A stretch of DNA of 21,701 bases from Oscillospiraceae bacterium (GTDB taxonomy: Bacteria; Bacillota; Clostridia; Oscillospirales; Ruminococcaceae): contig DQFX01000056.1 in NCBI GenBank assembly GCA_003531585.1, positions 1-21,701 on the forward strand, read 5' to 3'. This document shows, in pieces, positions 14,091-21,701 of this stretch. The notes under the pieces are model-generated. The model ran no database searches, was not told the DNA's origin, and saw nothing but the letters and a program-made list of their open reading frames with translations. The number at the start of each line of letters is the position of its first letter. Position 1 is the stretch's first letter. The position numbers were made by a program, and so were the translations under genes.

Positions 14091-14812
14091 GAGATATCCG
14101 CAGCATAAAAGCCGCCGTTTTCGACCTCGACGGAACTCTCCTTGATTCTACCGCCGCATGGGAAGGTCTTGGCGAGCGTTACCTCGCCGGGCGCGGGATA
14201 ACTCCCGAGCCGGGGCTTGACGAGAAGCTCCGCTGCATGGCCCTGCCCGACGGCAGCGCGTATCTGAAATCCGCCTATTCCCTGCCGGAGCCTCCCGACG
14301 AGATACTCCGGGATATCCTGCGCGGAATCGAGGAATTCTACCTCGCCGAATGCCCGCTGAAACCCGGCGCGCAGGAGCTTCTCGGGCTGCTCTCGCGGCG
14401 CGGAGTGGGTATTTCCGCAGCCACCGCCGGAGATGAGCGCCTTGCGCGCGCCGCATTAGAGCGTCTCGGGGTGCTCGGGTATTTCTCCGCGCTGCTGACC
14501 TGCGAAGGCTACGGCGGCAAGGACAAGCCCGATATATTCCTGAATGCGGCAGCCGCTGCGGGCGGGATTCCGGAAAACACCGCGGTTTTCGAGGATTCGC
14601 TCCATGCGCTCCTCACCGCGAAGCAGGCGGGATTCCTCGCCGTTGGGGTGTACGACCCCGGCGAGCCTCAGCAGGAAAAACTCAAAGCCAGCGCCGACTA
14701 CTATTTCAGGAGCCTGTCCGACTGCTCCGGGCTATTCCTGGCTATTCCGGGCTATTCGCTGAGCTTTAACAGCGCGTCCGCCATGCAGTCGCCGAGAAGC
14801 TCCCCGGAGTAG
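14087..14812 (+). CDS. HAD-superfamily phosphatase (beta-phosphoglucomutase/phosphatase-like)
   Basis: This 241-residue hydrolase shows HAD motif I VFDLDGTLLDS (11-21, with nucleophile Asp13 and Asp15), a helical cap, motif II in GISAATAG, the motif III lysine in GGKDKPDIF and motif IV in VFEDSLHAL. This is the subclass-I, GmhB/PGM-like HAD build; substrates in the family are mostly small phosphorylated metabolites and cannot be read here. The ATG overlaps the lipoprotein stop by 4 bp. The 3' end overlaps the convergent spoIIP gene by 61 bp. The tail after FLAIPGYSL looks unlike the family, as though the original stop was lost and translation now extends into the antisense of spoIIP. Confidence 0.88.
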   Translation: MRDIRSIKAAVFDLDGTLLDSTAAWEGLGERYLAGRGITPEPGLDEKLRCMALPDGSAYLKSAYSLPEPPDEILRDILRGIEEFYLAECPLKPGAQELLGLLSRRGVGISAATAGDERLARAALERLGVLGYFSALLTCEGYGGKDKPDIFLNAAAAAGGIPENTAVFEDSLHALLTAKQAGFLAVGVYDPGEPQQEKLKASADYYFRSLSDCSGLFLAIPGYSLSFNSASAMQSPRSSPE

Positions 14813-15987
14813 ACCGCTTCGTCAAGCGAATTCGCGTGGCTGCCGACCTCTATCAGCAGCGACCCCGTGGAAATATGCTGATTGTAGTTCCGGTAGTCGA
14901 ACAATATAGGTCTGGCAAGCCCGGGATACAGCTTCTCAGCCGAGCTTTGTATCATGCACGCCAGCCTGAAATTCTCGAGATATTCAGGCATATTGCCGAA
15001 TCTTCCGTCATCGCAGCCGGTTATCACCATGAACTGCGCAGCGTTCCTGCCGTTTATCTCCGCCACCGGAGCAGTCCGGCTGCCGTCCGCAGAGGATATC
15101 GCGTCCCGGTGGAGGTCGATTATAACCTTTATCGACGGGTATTCCTCGAGCGCCGCGCGTATCGTAACTTCGCTGCGGTCGTACGCGCCGGTGTACGCCG
15201 GGTAGTCGTGTATCGTGCCGTCGTGCAGCACCGATATCCCGTGCTCTGCGAGCTTCTGCGCGAGCGCGTCCCCGACCCGGGTCATGTTGTAGTCAGGGTC
15301 GCGGGTACGGAACGGGTATTCCGCGTCGTAGTAGCTGCGCTGGTACGGCTCGTAGCTCTCTGTGGTGTGCGTGTGGACTATCAGCACCTGCGGCTCCTGC
15401 ACGTCCGGCGTTACCACTATGTCCGGCTGGGACTCCGCGGCTGCGGTCAGCTTCTCGGCGCTGTCGGAGGTGCAGTTCCACACCATTCCCCCGCCCGGGA
15501 GGTCTATGTAGTCGTCGCCGACGTAATCGCCGTAGTGCTTCCGGTATATCGGACCGCTCCTGTTCCCCGCTGAGGTGCGGTCAACTCCGTCGTCGAACTC
15601 CGCAATGTTCTGGGTTATCACCCGTGCATACGGCTCTGACGGCGCTTCCGTTGTAACAGCGGTCGGCTGGGGCGATTCCGGAGCTTGCTCTGTTTGCTCC
15701 GCTGTCAGCTCTGCCTCCTCGAGGGTGAGCTGAAGCTCGGCTGCCTCGGTGCATTCCGGCGGAGATTCCTCCGTCAGCGGCTGTTCTTCCTCTGAAAAGA
15801 TGGGGTTTCGCGCCGGAAACGCCGTCGTGTTGTCCGGGAGCTTTATCCCGGCAGTCAGCAGCGCCGCGTGACGCGCGGCTCCCCATGTGACGCTTACCGC
15901 GTCCGAAGGGCTTGTCCCTCCGGCTGCAAGAATTGCAAATACCGCTGCGGTAGTTCCCGCGGCGGTAATTATTTTTTTCCGATCCAT
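14752..15987 (-). CDS. spoIIP: Stage II sporulation protein P, cell-wall amidase/endopeptidase
   Basis: SpoIIP works with SpoIID and SpoIIM to degrade septal peptidoglycan so that the mother cell can engulf the forespore. This 411-residue version has an N-terminal membrane anchor (about 6-23). A long acidic, Glu/Thr/Pro-rich linker (60-120) follows, then the catalytic domain with HTHTTESY (205-212), IDLHRDA (290-296) and LLIEVGSHANSLDEA (377-391). The His and Glu of these motifs are the zinc and catalytic residues expected for the family. GGAGGGG seven bases before the ATG supports the start. A candidate sigma-E promoter lies at 16036-16064. It stands alone between the terminator of the ispH-rpsA operon and the convergent HAD gene; the gpr gene that often precedes spoIIP is not here. 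Confidence 0.93.
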   Translation of the reverse strand: MDRKKIITAAGTTAAVFAILAAGGTSPSDAVSVTWGAARHAALLTAGIKLPDNTTAFPARNPIFSEEEQPLTEESPPECTEAAELQLTLEEAELTAEQTEQAPESPQPTAVTTEAPSEPYARVITQNIAEFDDGVDRTSAGNRSGPIYRKHYGDYVGDDYIDLPGGGMVWNCTSDSAEKLTAAAESQPDIVVTPDVQEPQVLIVHTHTTESYEPYQRSYYDAEYPFRTRDPDYNMTRVGDALAQKLAEHGISVLHDGTIHDYPAYTGAYDRSEVTIRAALEEYPSIKVIIDLHRDAISSADGSRTAPVAEINGRNAAQFMVITGCDDGRFGNMPEYLENFRLACMIQSSAEKLYPGLARPILFDYRNYNQHISTGSLLIEVGSHANSLDEAVYSGELLGDCMADALLKLSE

Positions 15988-16035
15988 GCTGTTTCCCCTC
16001 CGTGTATCCAGATATATGTATCTACATCTGCTTCA

Positions 16036-16064
16036 TATATATGCGGATAACAGAAGAAATATTC
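16036..16064 (-). promoter_or_regulatory. Candidate sigma-E (mother-cell) promoter of spoIIP
   Basis: On the reverse strand, GAATATT (16058-16064), a 14-bp spacer and CATATATA (16036-16043) resemble the sigma-E pattern GMATATT-14-CATACAMT; the -35 is exact and the -10 shares about six of eight bases. It lies about 50 bp before the spoIIP start. B. subtilis spoIIP is transcribed by sigma-E, which supports the reading. Confidence 0.6.
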
Positions 16065-16098
16065 CATGAACTTTGCGACAATTAACGACTATATAAAA

Positions 16099-16126
16099 AT
16101 ATCCCCTGCGAAACAGCAGGGGATAT
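16099..16126 (-). terminator. Terminator of the cmk-plsC-ispH-rpsA operon
   Basis: ATATCCCCTGC (16099-16109) pairs with GCAGGGGATAT (16116-16126) around a 6-nt loop. In the reverse direction it is followed by a run of Ts (16095-16098), just after the end of the S1 coding part. Confidence 0.9.
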
Positions 16127-16159
16127 CTGAATATCAGCTTGTGAGCCTGACCGCTGGAA

Positions 16160-18103
16160 TTACTCAGCGTCGAGAGTCTCGTTGTCCTCCATGAGTGCCT
16201 TGATGGAGAGGGAAACTCTGTTCTTCTCGGTGTCGATGTCGATGATCTTAGCCTCAACTTCCTGGCCAACAGTCAGAACATTGTTGATGTTGGTAACTCT
16301 CTCAGTGGAGATCTGGGAAATGTGGATCAGACCGTCAACGCCGGGAATGATCTGTGCGAATGCACCGAACTCGGTGATGCTTACGATAGTAGCCTTGATA
16401 ACATCGCCGATCTGGTACTCCTCAACGAACTTTGTCCAGGGGTTCTCGTCCGGATCCTTAGCGGAGAGGGAAACTCTCTTCTTCTCAGGATCGAAGGACT
16501 TAACGATAACGGTGATCTTGTCGCCTTCCTTAACGATGTCCTTGGGGTGGCCGACTCTGTTCCAGGTCAGCTCGCTAGTTCTTACCAGGCCGTCAACCGG
16601 ACCGATGTCAACGAATACGCCGTAGTCCTCGATGGAGCGAACCTCGCCCTCGAACTTCTGACCAACCTGAATGCTCTCCCAGAACTTAGCTCTCTCAGCG
16701 TCGCGAACCTCTCTGGCAGCCTGACGGATAGAACCAACAACTCTGTTGCGCTGCTCGTTGATCTCGATTACCTTGAACTGTACGGTCTTCTTAACCAGAT
16801 CCTCAAGCTTGCCACTTCTCGGAACGCCGGTCTGGGAAGCAGGGATAAATACTCTTGTGCCGTTAGTTACAACGATCACGCCGCCCTTGACTGCCTGTGT
16901 AACCACGCCCTCGAGAGTCTCGTTAGCTTCCTTGGCTGCGGCGATCTTCTCCATGCCCAGCGCGGAATCTACTCTCTTCTTGGAGAGGAATACAACACCC
17001 TGAGAATCGTCTACCTTTGTAACGATAGCGTCGATCTCGTCGCCGACCTTAACGATGTCCTCAACCTTAGCGTTGGGGTCGTTTGTCAGCTCGTCGAGGG
17101 GTATGTAACCCGTGTGCTTTGTACCCAGCTCTACAACAGCCTCGTTCGGCTTAACGCTTACAACTGTTGCCTTAACTTTGGCGCCGTTATATAATCTCTT
17201 GCTCTCGGACTGCTCGAACAGTGCTGCAAAGCTCTCCTCATTTTCATTATTGTTGATGATCTCGCTCATTTTTAAATGAACCTCCTTTATTGTATAGGCG
17301 GGAGTTGAAGCTCCAGCCGTTATTCCGATAATACTATCGGAGTGCAGACCACTGATGATCTGCGGGGAAAGCTCTGAGGCACTCTCGATGAACACTGTGC
17401 GGCAATATCTCGAACAGATTTCAGCTAACTTTCCTGTGTTTGAGCTGTGCCTTCCTCCGACTACCAGCATAAGGTCAGCCCGTTTTGCAAGCTCCTCCGC
17501 GTTAGCCTGGCGCTCTGAGGTGGCGTTGCATATCGTATCGTATATCTTCACGCAGCTATATTCTTCCCGGATAATCTCCGAATATTCCAGAAATCTGCTG
17601 CGGTCGAAGGTGGTCTGTACAACGAGGATCGCTTCCCCGCCGGAAGCCCTGCACTCATCAAGAACGCTCCGGACTTCATCGAGCGCCATGCACGCGGCTG
17701 CCCTGCAGTTCGCATGCCCCATAATGCCCTGTACCTCCGGGTGCCCCCCGTCGCCGAGAATGATCACCGTGGAATCCGCGGGCTGCTCCGACACTATTTT
17801 GTGGATACGCTTCACAAACGGACAGGTCGCGTCCAGCAGCACGGAGCATACCGCCTGCGCCCTTTCCTCGGTATCCCTGCCGACCCCGTGGGAACGTATC
17901 ACCAGGGGCTTTCCCTGCGCGTCCTGCACGTCTGCGGCTATATGAACTCCCCTTTTTTCAAGGGAATCGGTAACTATCGTGTTATGGATAAGCGGACCCA
18001 GCGTGAAAACCTCGCCGTATTTATCCGCCGCCTGCCCGGTAAGATCTATCGCGCGCTGAACGCCGAAACAGAATCCGGACTTATCCGCGGTCTCAATCAA
18101 CAT
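16160..18103 (-). CDS. ispH-rpsA: IspH-ribosomal protein S1 fusion (HMBPP reductase / RpsA)
   Basis: Residues 1-278 are IspH, the last enzyme of the MEP isoprenoid pathway, which reduces HMBPP to IPP and DMAPP. The iron-sulfur ligands Cys12, Cys94 and Cys192 are present, with GPLIHN, SHG, HPEVQG, QTT and SSNT substrate motifs. From 279 the protein has four S1 RNA-binding domains, at about 298-380, 385-455, 468-540 and 554-640. This fusion is known from Clostridia. The start overlaps plsC by 11 bp. The junction codes KEV-HLK-MSEII; the KEV codons are themselves AAGGAGG (17281-17287), 11 bases before an internal ATG at 17269, so S1 could also be made alone (369 residues). The S1 part uses a narrower, highly-expressed codon set than the IspH part. 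A terminator follows at 16099-16126. Confidence 0.95.
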   Translation of the reverse strand: MLIETADKSGFCFGVQRAIDLTGQAADKYGEVFTLGPLIHNTIVTDSLEKRGVHIAADVQDAQGKPLVIRSHGVGRDTEERAQAVCSVLLDATCPFVKRIHKIVSEQPADSTVIILGDGGHPEVQGIMGHANCRAAACMALDEVRSVLDECRASGGEAILVVQTTFDRSRFLEYSEIIREEYSCVKIYDTICNATSERQANAEELAKRADLMLVVGGRHSSNTGKLAEICSRYCRTVFIESASELSPQIISGLHSDSIIGITAGASTPAYTIKEVHLKMSEIINNNENEESFAALFEQSESKRLYNGAKVKATVVSVKPNEAVVELGTKHTGYIPLDELTNDPNAKVEDIVKVGDEIDAIVTKVDDSQGVVFLSKKRVDSALGMEKIAAAKEANETLEGVVTQAVKGGVIVVTNGTRVFIPASQTGVPRSGKLEDLVKKTVQFKVIEINEQRNRVVGSIRQAAREVRDAERAKFWESIQVGQKFEGEVRSIEDYGVFVDIGPVDGLVRTSELTWNRVGHPKDIVKEGDKITVIVKSFDPEKKRVSLSAKDPDENPWTKFVEEYQIGDVIKATIVSITEFGAFAQIIPGVDGLIHISQISTERVTNINNVLTVGQEVEAKIIDIDTEKNRVSLSIKALMEDNETLDAE

Positions 18104-18698
18104 CAGGCATGTTCTCCCGGAGTTTCGCTATCTCGTCCATTATCGTGGAGCTTACCTGCTTGAGCATCTTTCTGTCGCTTATGTCGACGTCGAAATGCTC
18201 CGCCGGGATCTTCTCCCCGATCGAGATGTAGATATTCTGGCGGAATTTCTTCCTGCCGTACTGGATATACACCGGAACCACCGGCACCTTAGCCTGCGCC
18301 GCGATAATCGTAACGCCGCTTTTCGCCCTTCCGAGCGTGCCGTCCTTGGAGCGGGTGCCCTCCGGAAAGATAACGAATATACGCCCTTCCCCGAGGCTCT
18401 CCAGCGCCTTTTCGATCGCAGTGTTATCCTTCGCGCCCCGCCTTACCGGAAACGCGCCGAGCTTGGAAATAAGCCACGAAAATATCGGGTTTATCTCGAA
18501 AAGTTCCTCCTTCGCCATGAAGGTGTACTTCCCCTTGAAGGTGATGCCCACCACAGGCGGATCGTTGTTCGACACATGGTTGCTGGCGATTATGTAACCG
18601 CCCTTTTCCTTGGGGATATTCTCCCCGCCGATGACATGTATATGATAAACGATGATGTAGAATAATCTTGCGCAATTCCGGAGAAACGAATAGAACAT
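18093..18698 (-). CDS. plsC: 1-acyl-sn-glycerol-3-phosphate acyltransferase
   Basis: This 201-residue enzyme adds the second acyl chain to lysophosphatidic acid, giving phosphatidic acid for membrane lipids. The acyltransferase motifs are clear: NHVSNNDP with His41 and Asp46 (H-x4-D), FPVRRG near 83-88, FPEGTRS at 111-117 and VPVVPVYI further on. A hydrophobic segment near the N-terminus (about 5-22) anchors it to the membrane. Length is on the short side but normal for Firmicutes PlsC. The ATG shares a base with the cmk stop (TGATG), and AAGGAGA lies upstream. Its end overlaps the start of ispH by 11 bp. All three genes are thus translated from one message. Confidence 0.92.
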   Translation of the reverse strand: MFYSFLRNCARLFYIIVYHIHVIGGENIPKEKGGYIIASNHVSNNDPPVVGITFKGKYTFMAKEELFEINPIFSWLISKLGAFPVRRGAKDNTAIEKALESLGEGRIFVIFPEGTRSKDGTLGRAKSGVTIIAAQAKVPVVPVYIQYGRKKFRQNIYISIGEKIPAEHFDVDISDRKMLKQVSSTIMDEIAKLRENMPDVD

Positions 18699-19372
18699 CA
18701 GAGCTTCTCCTTTATTAAGCTGCAGATCAGTTCGCAGGACTGCTCAAAATCCAGCCCCGAGGTATCCGCAAGCACCGCGTCGTCCGCCTGCTTCAGCGGA
18801 GCCGCCGCCCTGTGCGAATCGTCGTAATCGCGCTTGTTGAGATCCGCGAGGACCTCCTCGAACGTGGTCTGTACACCCTTGGCGCAAAGCTCGTCGTAAC
18901 GGCGCTTCGCCCTTATCTCCGGCGCGGCGGTGAGAAAGATCTTCACCTGCGCGTTGGGAAGAACGACCGTTCCGATGTCGCGACCGTCCATGATAACGTT
19001 GTTTTCAGCGGCAATACCGCGCTGGATACCCAGCAGCGCCGCCCTGACCTCCGGCACGGCTGAAACCGCGGAAGCCGCCATCGAGATCTCCGGCAGCCTT
19101 ATCTCCGAGGAAACGTCCTCGCCATTGAGGTAAATATGCTGAACGCCGTCGCAAAGCCGTATTTCGGGCTTTATCTCCGGCAGCCTGGAAGCGATATCGG
19201 CAGGATCCTTCATATTAGCGCCGCACCTGTGACAGTACAGCCCAACCGCTCTGTAGAGCGCCCCGGTGTCCACATAAATGAACCCGAGCTTCTTTGCCGC
19301 CTCCCGTGCTATGCTGCTTTTTCCAGCTCCTACGGGGCCGTCGATCGCCGCCGCGATATGCTTTTCCGGCAT
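18698..19372 (-). CDS. cmk: Cytidylate kinase
   Basis: Cytidylate kinase phosphorylates CMP and dCMP with ATP, feeding nucleotide and lipid-precursor pools. Numbering from the chosen ATG: Walker A GPVGAGKSS at 12-20, YVDTGALYRAVG in the CMP-binding region, VVLPNA after the signature DGRDIGT, and RAKRRYDEL for the lid. At 224 residues it has normal length. In-frame GTG (19381) and ATG (19378) lie just upstream; the ATG at 19372 is favoured because AGGTG sits at proper distance only for it. It is the first gene of the operon with plsC and ispH-rpsA, an arrangement widespread in Clostridia, and has its own promoter at 19461-19489. Confidence 0.93.
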   Translation of the reverse strand: MPEKHIAAAIDGPVGAGKSSIAREAAKKLGFIYVDTGALYRAVGLYCHRCGANMKDPADIASRLPEIKPEIRLCDGVQHIYLNGEDVSSEIRLPEISMAASAVSAVPEVRAALLGIQRGIAAENNVIMDGRDIGTVVLPNAQVKIFLTAAPEIRAKRRYDELCAKGVQTTFEEVLADLNKRDYDDSHRAAAPLKQADDAVLADTSGLDFEQSCELICSLIKEKL

Positions 19373-19460
19373 AAACATCACCTGAACGAACCACTATGCA
19401 AGTGGCTGAAATGTGAAAAAATGTAAATAGGCGAAACTACCCCCTACATTTATTCAATTT

Positions 19461-19489
19461 ATTATAGCACACCTCAAAAAAAATTGCAA
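19461..19489 (-). promoter_or_regulatory. Sigma-A promoter of the cmk-plsC-ispH-rpsA operon
   Basis: On the reverse strand TTGCAA (19484-19489), a 17-bp spacer and TATAAT (19461-19466) form a strong promoter, with transcription starting near 19454 and a leader of about 80 nt before cmk. The -35 box lies in one arm of the terminator hairpin of the preceding gene. Confidence 0.8.
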
Positions 19490-19506
19490 GTGTTTTTTTG
19501 CAATTT
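19481..19506 (-). terminator. Terminator of the flavoprotein gene, overlapping the cmk promoter
   Basis: AAATTGCA (19481-19488) pairs with TGCAATTT (19499-19506); in the reverse direction eight Ts follow the stem (opposite 19476-19483). A second stem, TTTCAC (19515-19520) with GTGAAA (19528-19533), stands just before it. The hairpin's distal arm contains the TTGCAA -35 box of the next operon. Confidence 0.75.
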
Positions 19507-19569
19507 CATTGAAATTTCACGCAAAAAGTGAAAAAAACTGTCGCAAGTGCCGATTTCCGGTCGGAAAAT

Positions 19570-20796
19570 TCACACCTGCGAAACAGCGAGCGCCGCGGAG
19601 TACGCCGTAGCGAACGCGATCTGCAGGTTGAACCCTCCGGTGTAGCCGTCGCAGTCGATGATCTCCCCTGCGAAATACAGCCCCGGACACAGTCTGCTCT
19701 CCATCGTGTTGGGGTTTATCTCCTTCACGGAGACGCCGCCCCTGGTGACGATAGCCTCCTCCACCGGGCGGAAGCCCCTGATATGCACCGTCAGCCCCTT
19801 GAGGAGCCTTCCCAGCTCGCGGCGCTGCTCCTTTGTGACCTCGTCGACCTTTTTGTCGGCGGGTATCCCGGAAAGCTCCGCCACGACCGGTGCGAGCTGC
19901 GCCGGAAGAAGCCCCCGGAGGCTGTCCGCGAAGCGCATTCCCTTGCGCTCCCCGAAATCCCGGAGAATACGCGCGTCAAGCTGCTTTTCCGACAGCGCGG
20001 GCTTCAGATCTATCACAACCGAGTATTTCCCCGGCTCCATCGCCGGAATGTGCGCGGAAGCGCTCAGGATCGTGGGACCTCCCACGCCGTAAGCGGTGAA
20101 AAGAAGCTCCCCGAAATCCTCGTAAACGGCTTTGCCGCCGCACATCAGCTTCATCGAAACATTGCGGAGGTCAAGACCTGCCGCACGGCTCACCCAGCGC
20201 TCCTCGGTCTCCATCGGGATAAGCGACGGCGAGCGCTCCGTGACGGTATGCCCCGCCTGCTGCGCGAGGGCGTACCCGGAGCCGTCCGAGCCGGTCAGCG
20301 GGTAGGAAAGTCCTCCCGTCGCGAGCACCACCGCCCGCGCCCGGACTTCCCTGCCGGAGATCAACGCTCCGGCGCACCTGCCGTCCTCGATAACCAGTCT
20401 GGTGCAGTTCCCGCGTATTATCTCCACGTTCAGCCTGCGGAGCTGATTTTCAAGCGCGTTAACCACGTCGCCCGCCTTGTCGGAAACTGGGAAAACGCGC
20501 TGTCCGCGCTCGGTTTTCAGCGGAACTCCCAGCCCCTCGAAATACTCCATCACGTCCGCGGGGGAACACTTCGAAAGCGCGCTGTAAAGGAACCTGGGGT
20601 TTCGCGGAACGTTTTTCAGCACGGTCTCGGGATCGCAGTTGTTCGTGATGTTGCAGCGCCCCTTGCCGGTTATCCCGAGCTTCCGCCCGAGGGATTTCCC
20701 GTGCTCCGCGACGGCGGCGGAAAGTCCCGTTTCAGCAGCGCGGGCGGCGCAGTACATTCCGGCTGCTCCGCCCCCGATTATCAGTATATCAAACAT
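19570..20796 (-). CDS. HI0933/BaiN-like FAD-dependent oxidoreductase
   Basis: This 408-residue flavoprotein belongs to the HI0933-like family, often annotated as BaiN or aminoacetone oxidase-like. The dinucleotide fold at the start reads ILIIGGGAAGMYCA (4-17), followed by the family signature GRKLGITGKGRCNITN at 37-52. RVFPVSDKA, ATGGLSYPLTGSDGSGY and the C-terminal FAGEIIDCDGYTGGFNLQIAFATAY that closes the FAD site come later. The true substrate of most members, including this one, is unknown; a role in bile-acid metabolism should not be assumed. The gene overlaps the regulator upstream by 8 bp, with only a weak AAGAAAG ahead of the ATG. A terminator follows before the cmk operon. In Clostridia this gene is commonly found next to cmk. 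Confidence 0.9.
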   Translation of the reverse strand: MFDILIIGGGAAGMYCAARAAETGLSAAVAEHGKSLGRKLGITGKGRCNITNNCDPETVLKNVPRNPRFLYSALSKCSPADVMEYFEGLGVPLKTERGQRVFPVSDKAGDVVNALENQLRRLNVEIIRGNCTRLVIEDGRCAGALISGREVRARAVVLATGGLSYPLTGSDGSGYALAQQAGHTVTERSPSLIPMETEERWVSRAAGLDLRNVSMKLMCGGKAVYEDFGELLFTAYGVGGPTILSASAHIPAMEPGKYSVVIDLKPALSEKQLDARILRDFGERKGMRFADSLRGLLPAQLAPVVAELSGIPADKKVDEVTKEQRRELGRLLKGLTVHIRGFRPVEEAIVTRGGVSVKEINPNTMESRLCPGLYFAGEIIDCDGYTGGFNLQIAFATAYSAALAVSQV

Positions 20797-21649
20797 CTTT
20801 CTTGTAAACGTCGTTGTTGTCCCAGAGGGTCTCCAGCTTGCGGAAGGTCTGCTCCACGCGGCAGCGGTTGCGGTTGGAAACGGATACGATAAGCGCGTTG
20901 AGAAGGCTCATCGGAGCTACCAGGCTGTCCACGAAGCTAACCATGTCGGAATAAGCGCACAGCGTCGTGTGAGCGTATTGCGCCAGCGGGGAATTCTCGC
21001 TGTCGGTGATGGCGATTATCTGGGAGCCGCAGTCATGCGCGAACTTGCACGCGTTGATGGTGCTCTTTGCGTACCTCGGGAAGGAAAGCCCGATGAAAAC
21101 GTCCCCCTCGCCTATGTGGATCATCTGCTGGTAGATCTCGCTGGTCGCAACGGAGCCGATGAGCGTCACCTTGTCGAATATCAGCCTGAGATAGTAGTGC
21201 ATGAAGCTTGCAAGAATGCCGGAGCTCATAGCGCCCTGAATGTAGACGCGGCGGGCGTCCACGATGGTGTTAACGGCGTTGTCGAAGGCCTCGCGGTCAA
21301 CGTTTTCGAGGGTATGGCGTATCTTATCCATATCCTGGGTGAGGACTCCCTCGATGGGGTCGAGGTCGCCGATACGGCTTCTTGTAACGTCCATGCGCTG
21401 AATGGAGGTCAGGCGGTTCTTTATGTGGCTCTGGAGCGAGCGCTGGAGCTGCGGGTAGCCCTCGTAGCCAAGCTCGATAGCAAAGCGGACAACGGTAGAT
21501 TCGCTGACGTTCACGGCGTTGCCGAGCTTGAGCGCAGTCATGTACGCCGCCTTTTCGTAGTGGTTGAGAATATAATTCGCGATGAGCTTCTGACTTTTTG
21601 AGAAAGTCGGCATCATCTGTTCTATCTGTTGGAGAAGATCTTCCTTCAT
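20789..21649 (-). CDS. RpiR/MurR-family transcriptional regulator with SIS domain
   Basis: The 286-residue protein has the RpiR N-terminal helix-turn-helix (about 1-77: FSKSQKLIANYILNHYEKAAYMTALKLG, then VSESTVVRFAIELGYEGYPQLQ). A SIS sugar-phosphate-binding domain follows (about 120-265, with YIQGAMSSGILASFMHYYL and GDVFIGLSFPRYAKSTI). Family members sense phosphosugars and repress or activate sugar-use genes. No sugar gene lies next to it; it overlaps the flavoprotein gene by 8 bp instead, so its target cannot be read from context. AGAGGTG before the ATG supports the start. Only 52 bases upstream are visible, with no full promoter. Confidence 0.92.
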   Translation of the reverse strand: MKEDLLQQIEQMMPTFSKSQKLIANYILNHYEKAAYMTALKLGNAVNVSESTVVRFAIELGYEGYPQLQRSLQSHIKNRLTSIQRMDVTRSRIGDLDPIEGVLTQDMDKIRHTLENVDREAFDNAVNTIVDARRVYIQGAMSSGILASFMHYYLRLIFDKVTLIGSVATSEIYQQMIHIGEGDVFIGLSFPRYAKSTINACKFAHDCGSQIIAITDSENSPLAQYAHTTLCAYSDMVSFVDSLVAPMSLLNALIVSVSNRNRCRVEQTFRKLETLWDNNDVYKKDV

Positions 21650-21701
21650 TCCTGCACCTCTTTGTGTGTTTTTTTCTGTAGGTCACCTCTAAAAACCTTG
21701 T

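Noticed and set aside
19528..20892. Long forward-strand frame of 454 codons
   Set aside because: It is antisense to the flavoprotein gene in GC-rich DNA, where long empty frames arise by codon bias; its Arg/Pro-rich translation resembles no protein family.

Overview
The window looks like a chromosomal piece from a spore-forming Clostridia, most likely a Ruminococcaceae/Oscillospiraceae-type gut Firmicute. The markers are an ispH-rpsA (ribosomal protein S1) gene fusion, spoIIP, SpoVG-family genes, purine-rich Shine-Dalgarno sites and sigma-A promoters. The genus is inference. The window has two halves. Positions 1 to about 10,920 are an AT-rich, mosaic accessory region. From about 10,920 to the end is GC-richer core chromosome.

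Accessory half. An unrecognised alpha-helical protein runs in from the left edge and converges on an AAA ATPase of the DUF4143 type. A 556-bp gene-free stretch follows, with a consensus promoter, a strong hairpin and a 102-bp element with terminal inverted repeats flanked by TTAA. Next comes a BcgI-like restriction-modification operon. Its first gene is a fused nuclease-methyltransferase. Its specificity gene carries two homologous target-recognition halves that are out of frame with each other across a run of seven Gs. A bidirectional terminator separates this from a reverse-strand remnant of a phage head-closure gene and a MobV/Pre-type relaxase. A 770-bp non-coding stretch then holds an inverted repeat over the relaxase promoter, a terminator and three copies of an 83-bp tandem repeat. 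Two tandem SpoVG paralogues and a large serine recombinase, with its own perfect promoter and terminator, end this half. Relaxase, SpoVG pair and recombinase together suggest an integrated mobilizable element. Its ends could not be placed.

Core half. An XRE regulator with a C-terminal domain of glycine pentads (reverse strand) is followed by a forward set: terD, a 44-residue membrane peptide, a YbaK-type deacylase, a lipoprotein and a HAD phosphatase. The HAD gene overlaps the 3' end of the convergent spoIIP, which has a candidate sigma-E promoter. The rest lies on the reverse strand. A RpiR regulator overlaps a HI0933/BaiN-like flavoprotein gene. The tightly overlapping operon cmk - plsC - ispH-rpsA follows, with its own sigma-A promoter and terminator. 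It links nucleotide, phospholipid, isoprenoid and translation functions.

The observation most worth checking is the BcgI-like system, whose specificity subunit appears switchable between a one-domain and a two-domain form by change in the G tract.
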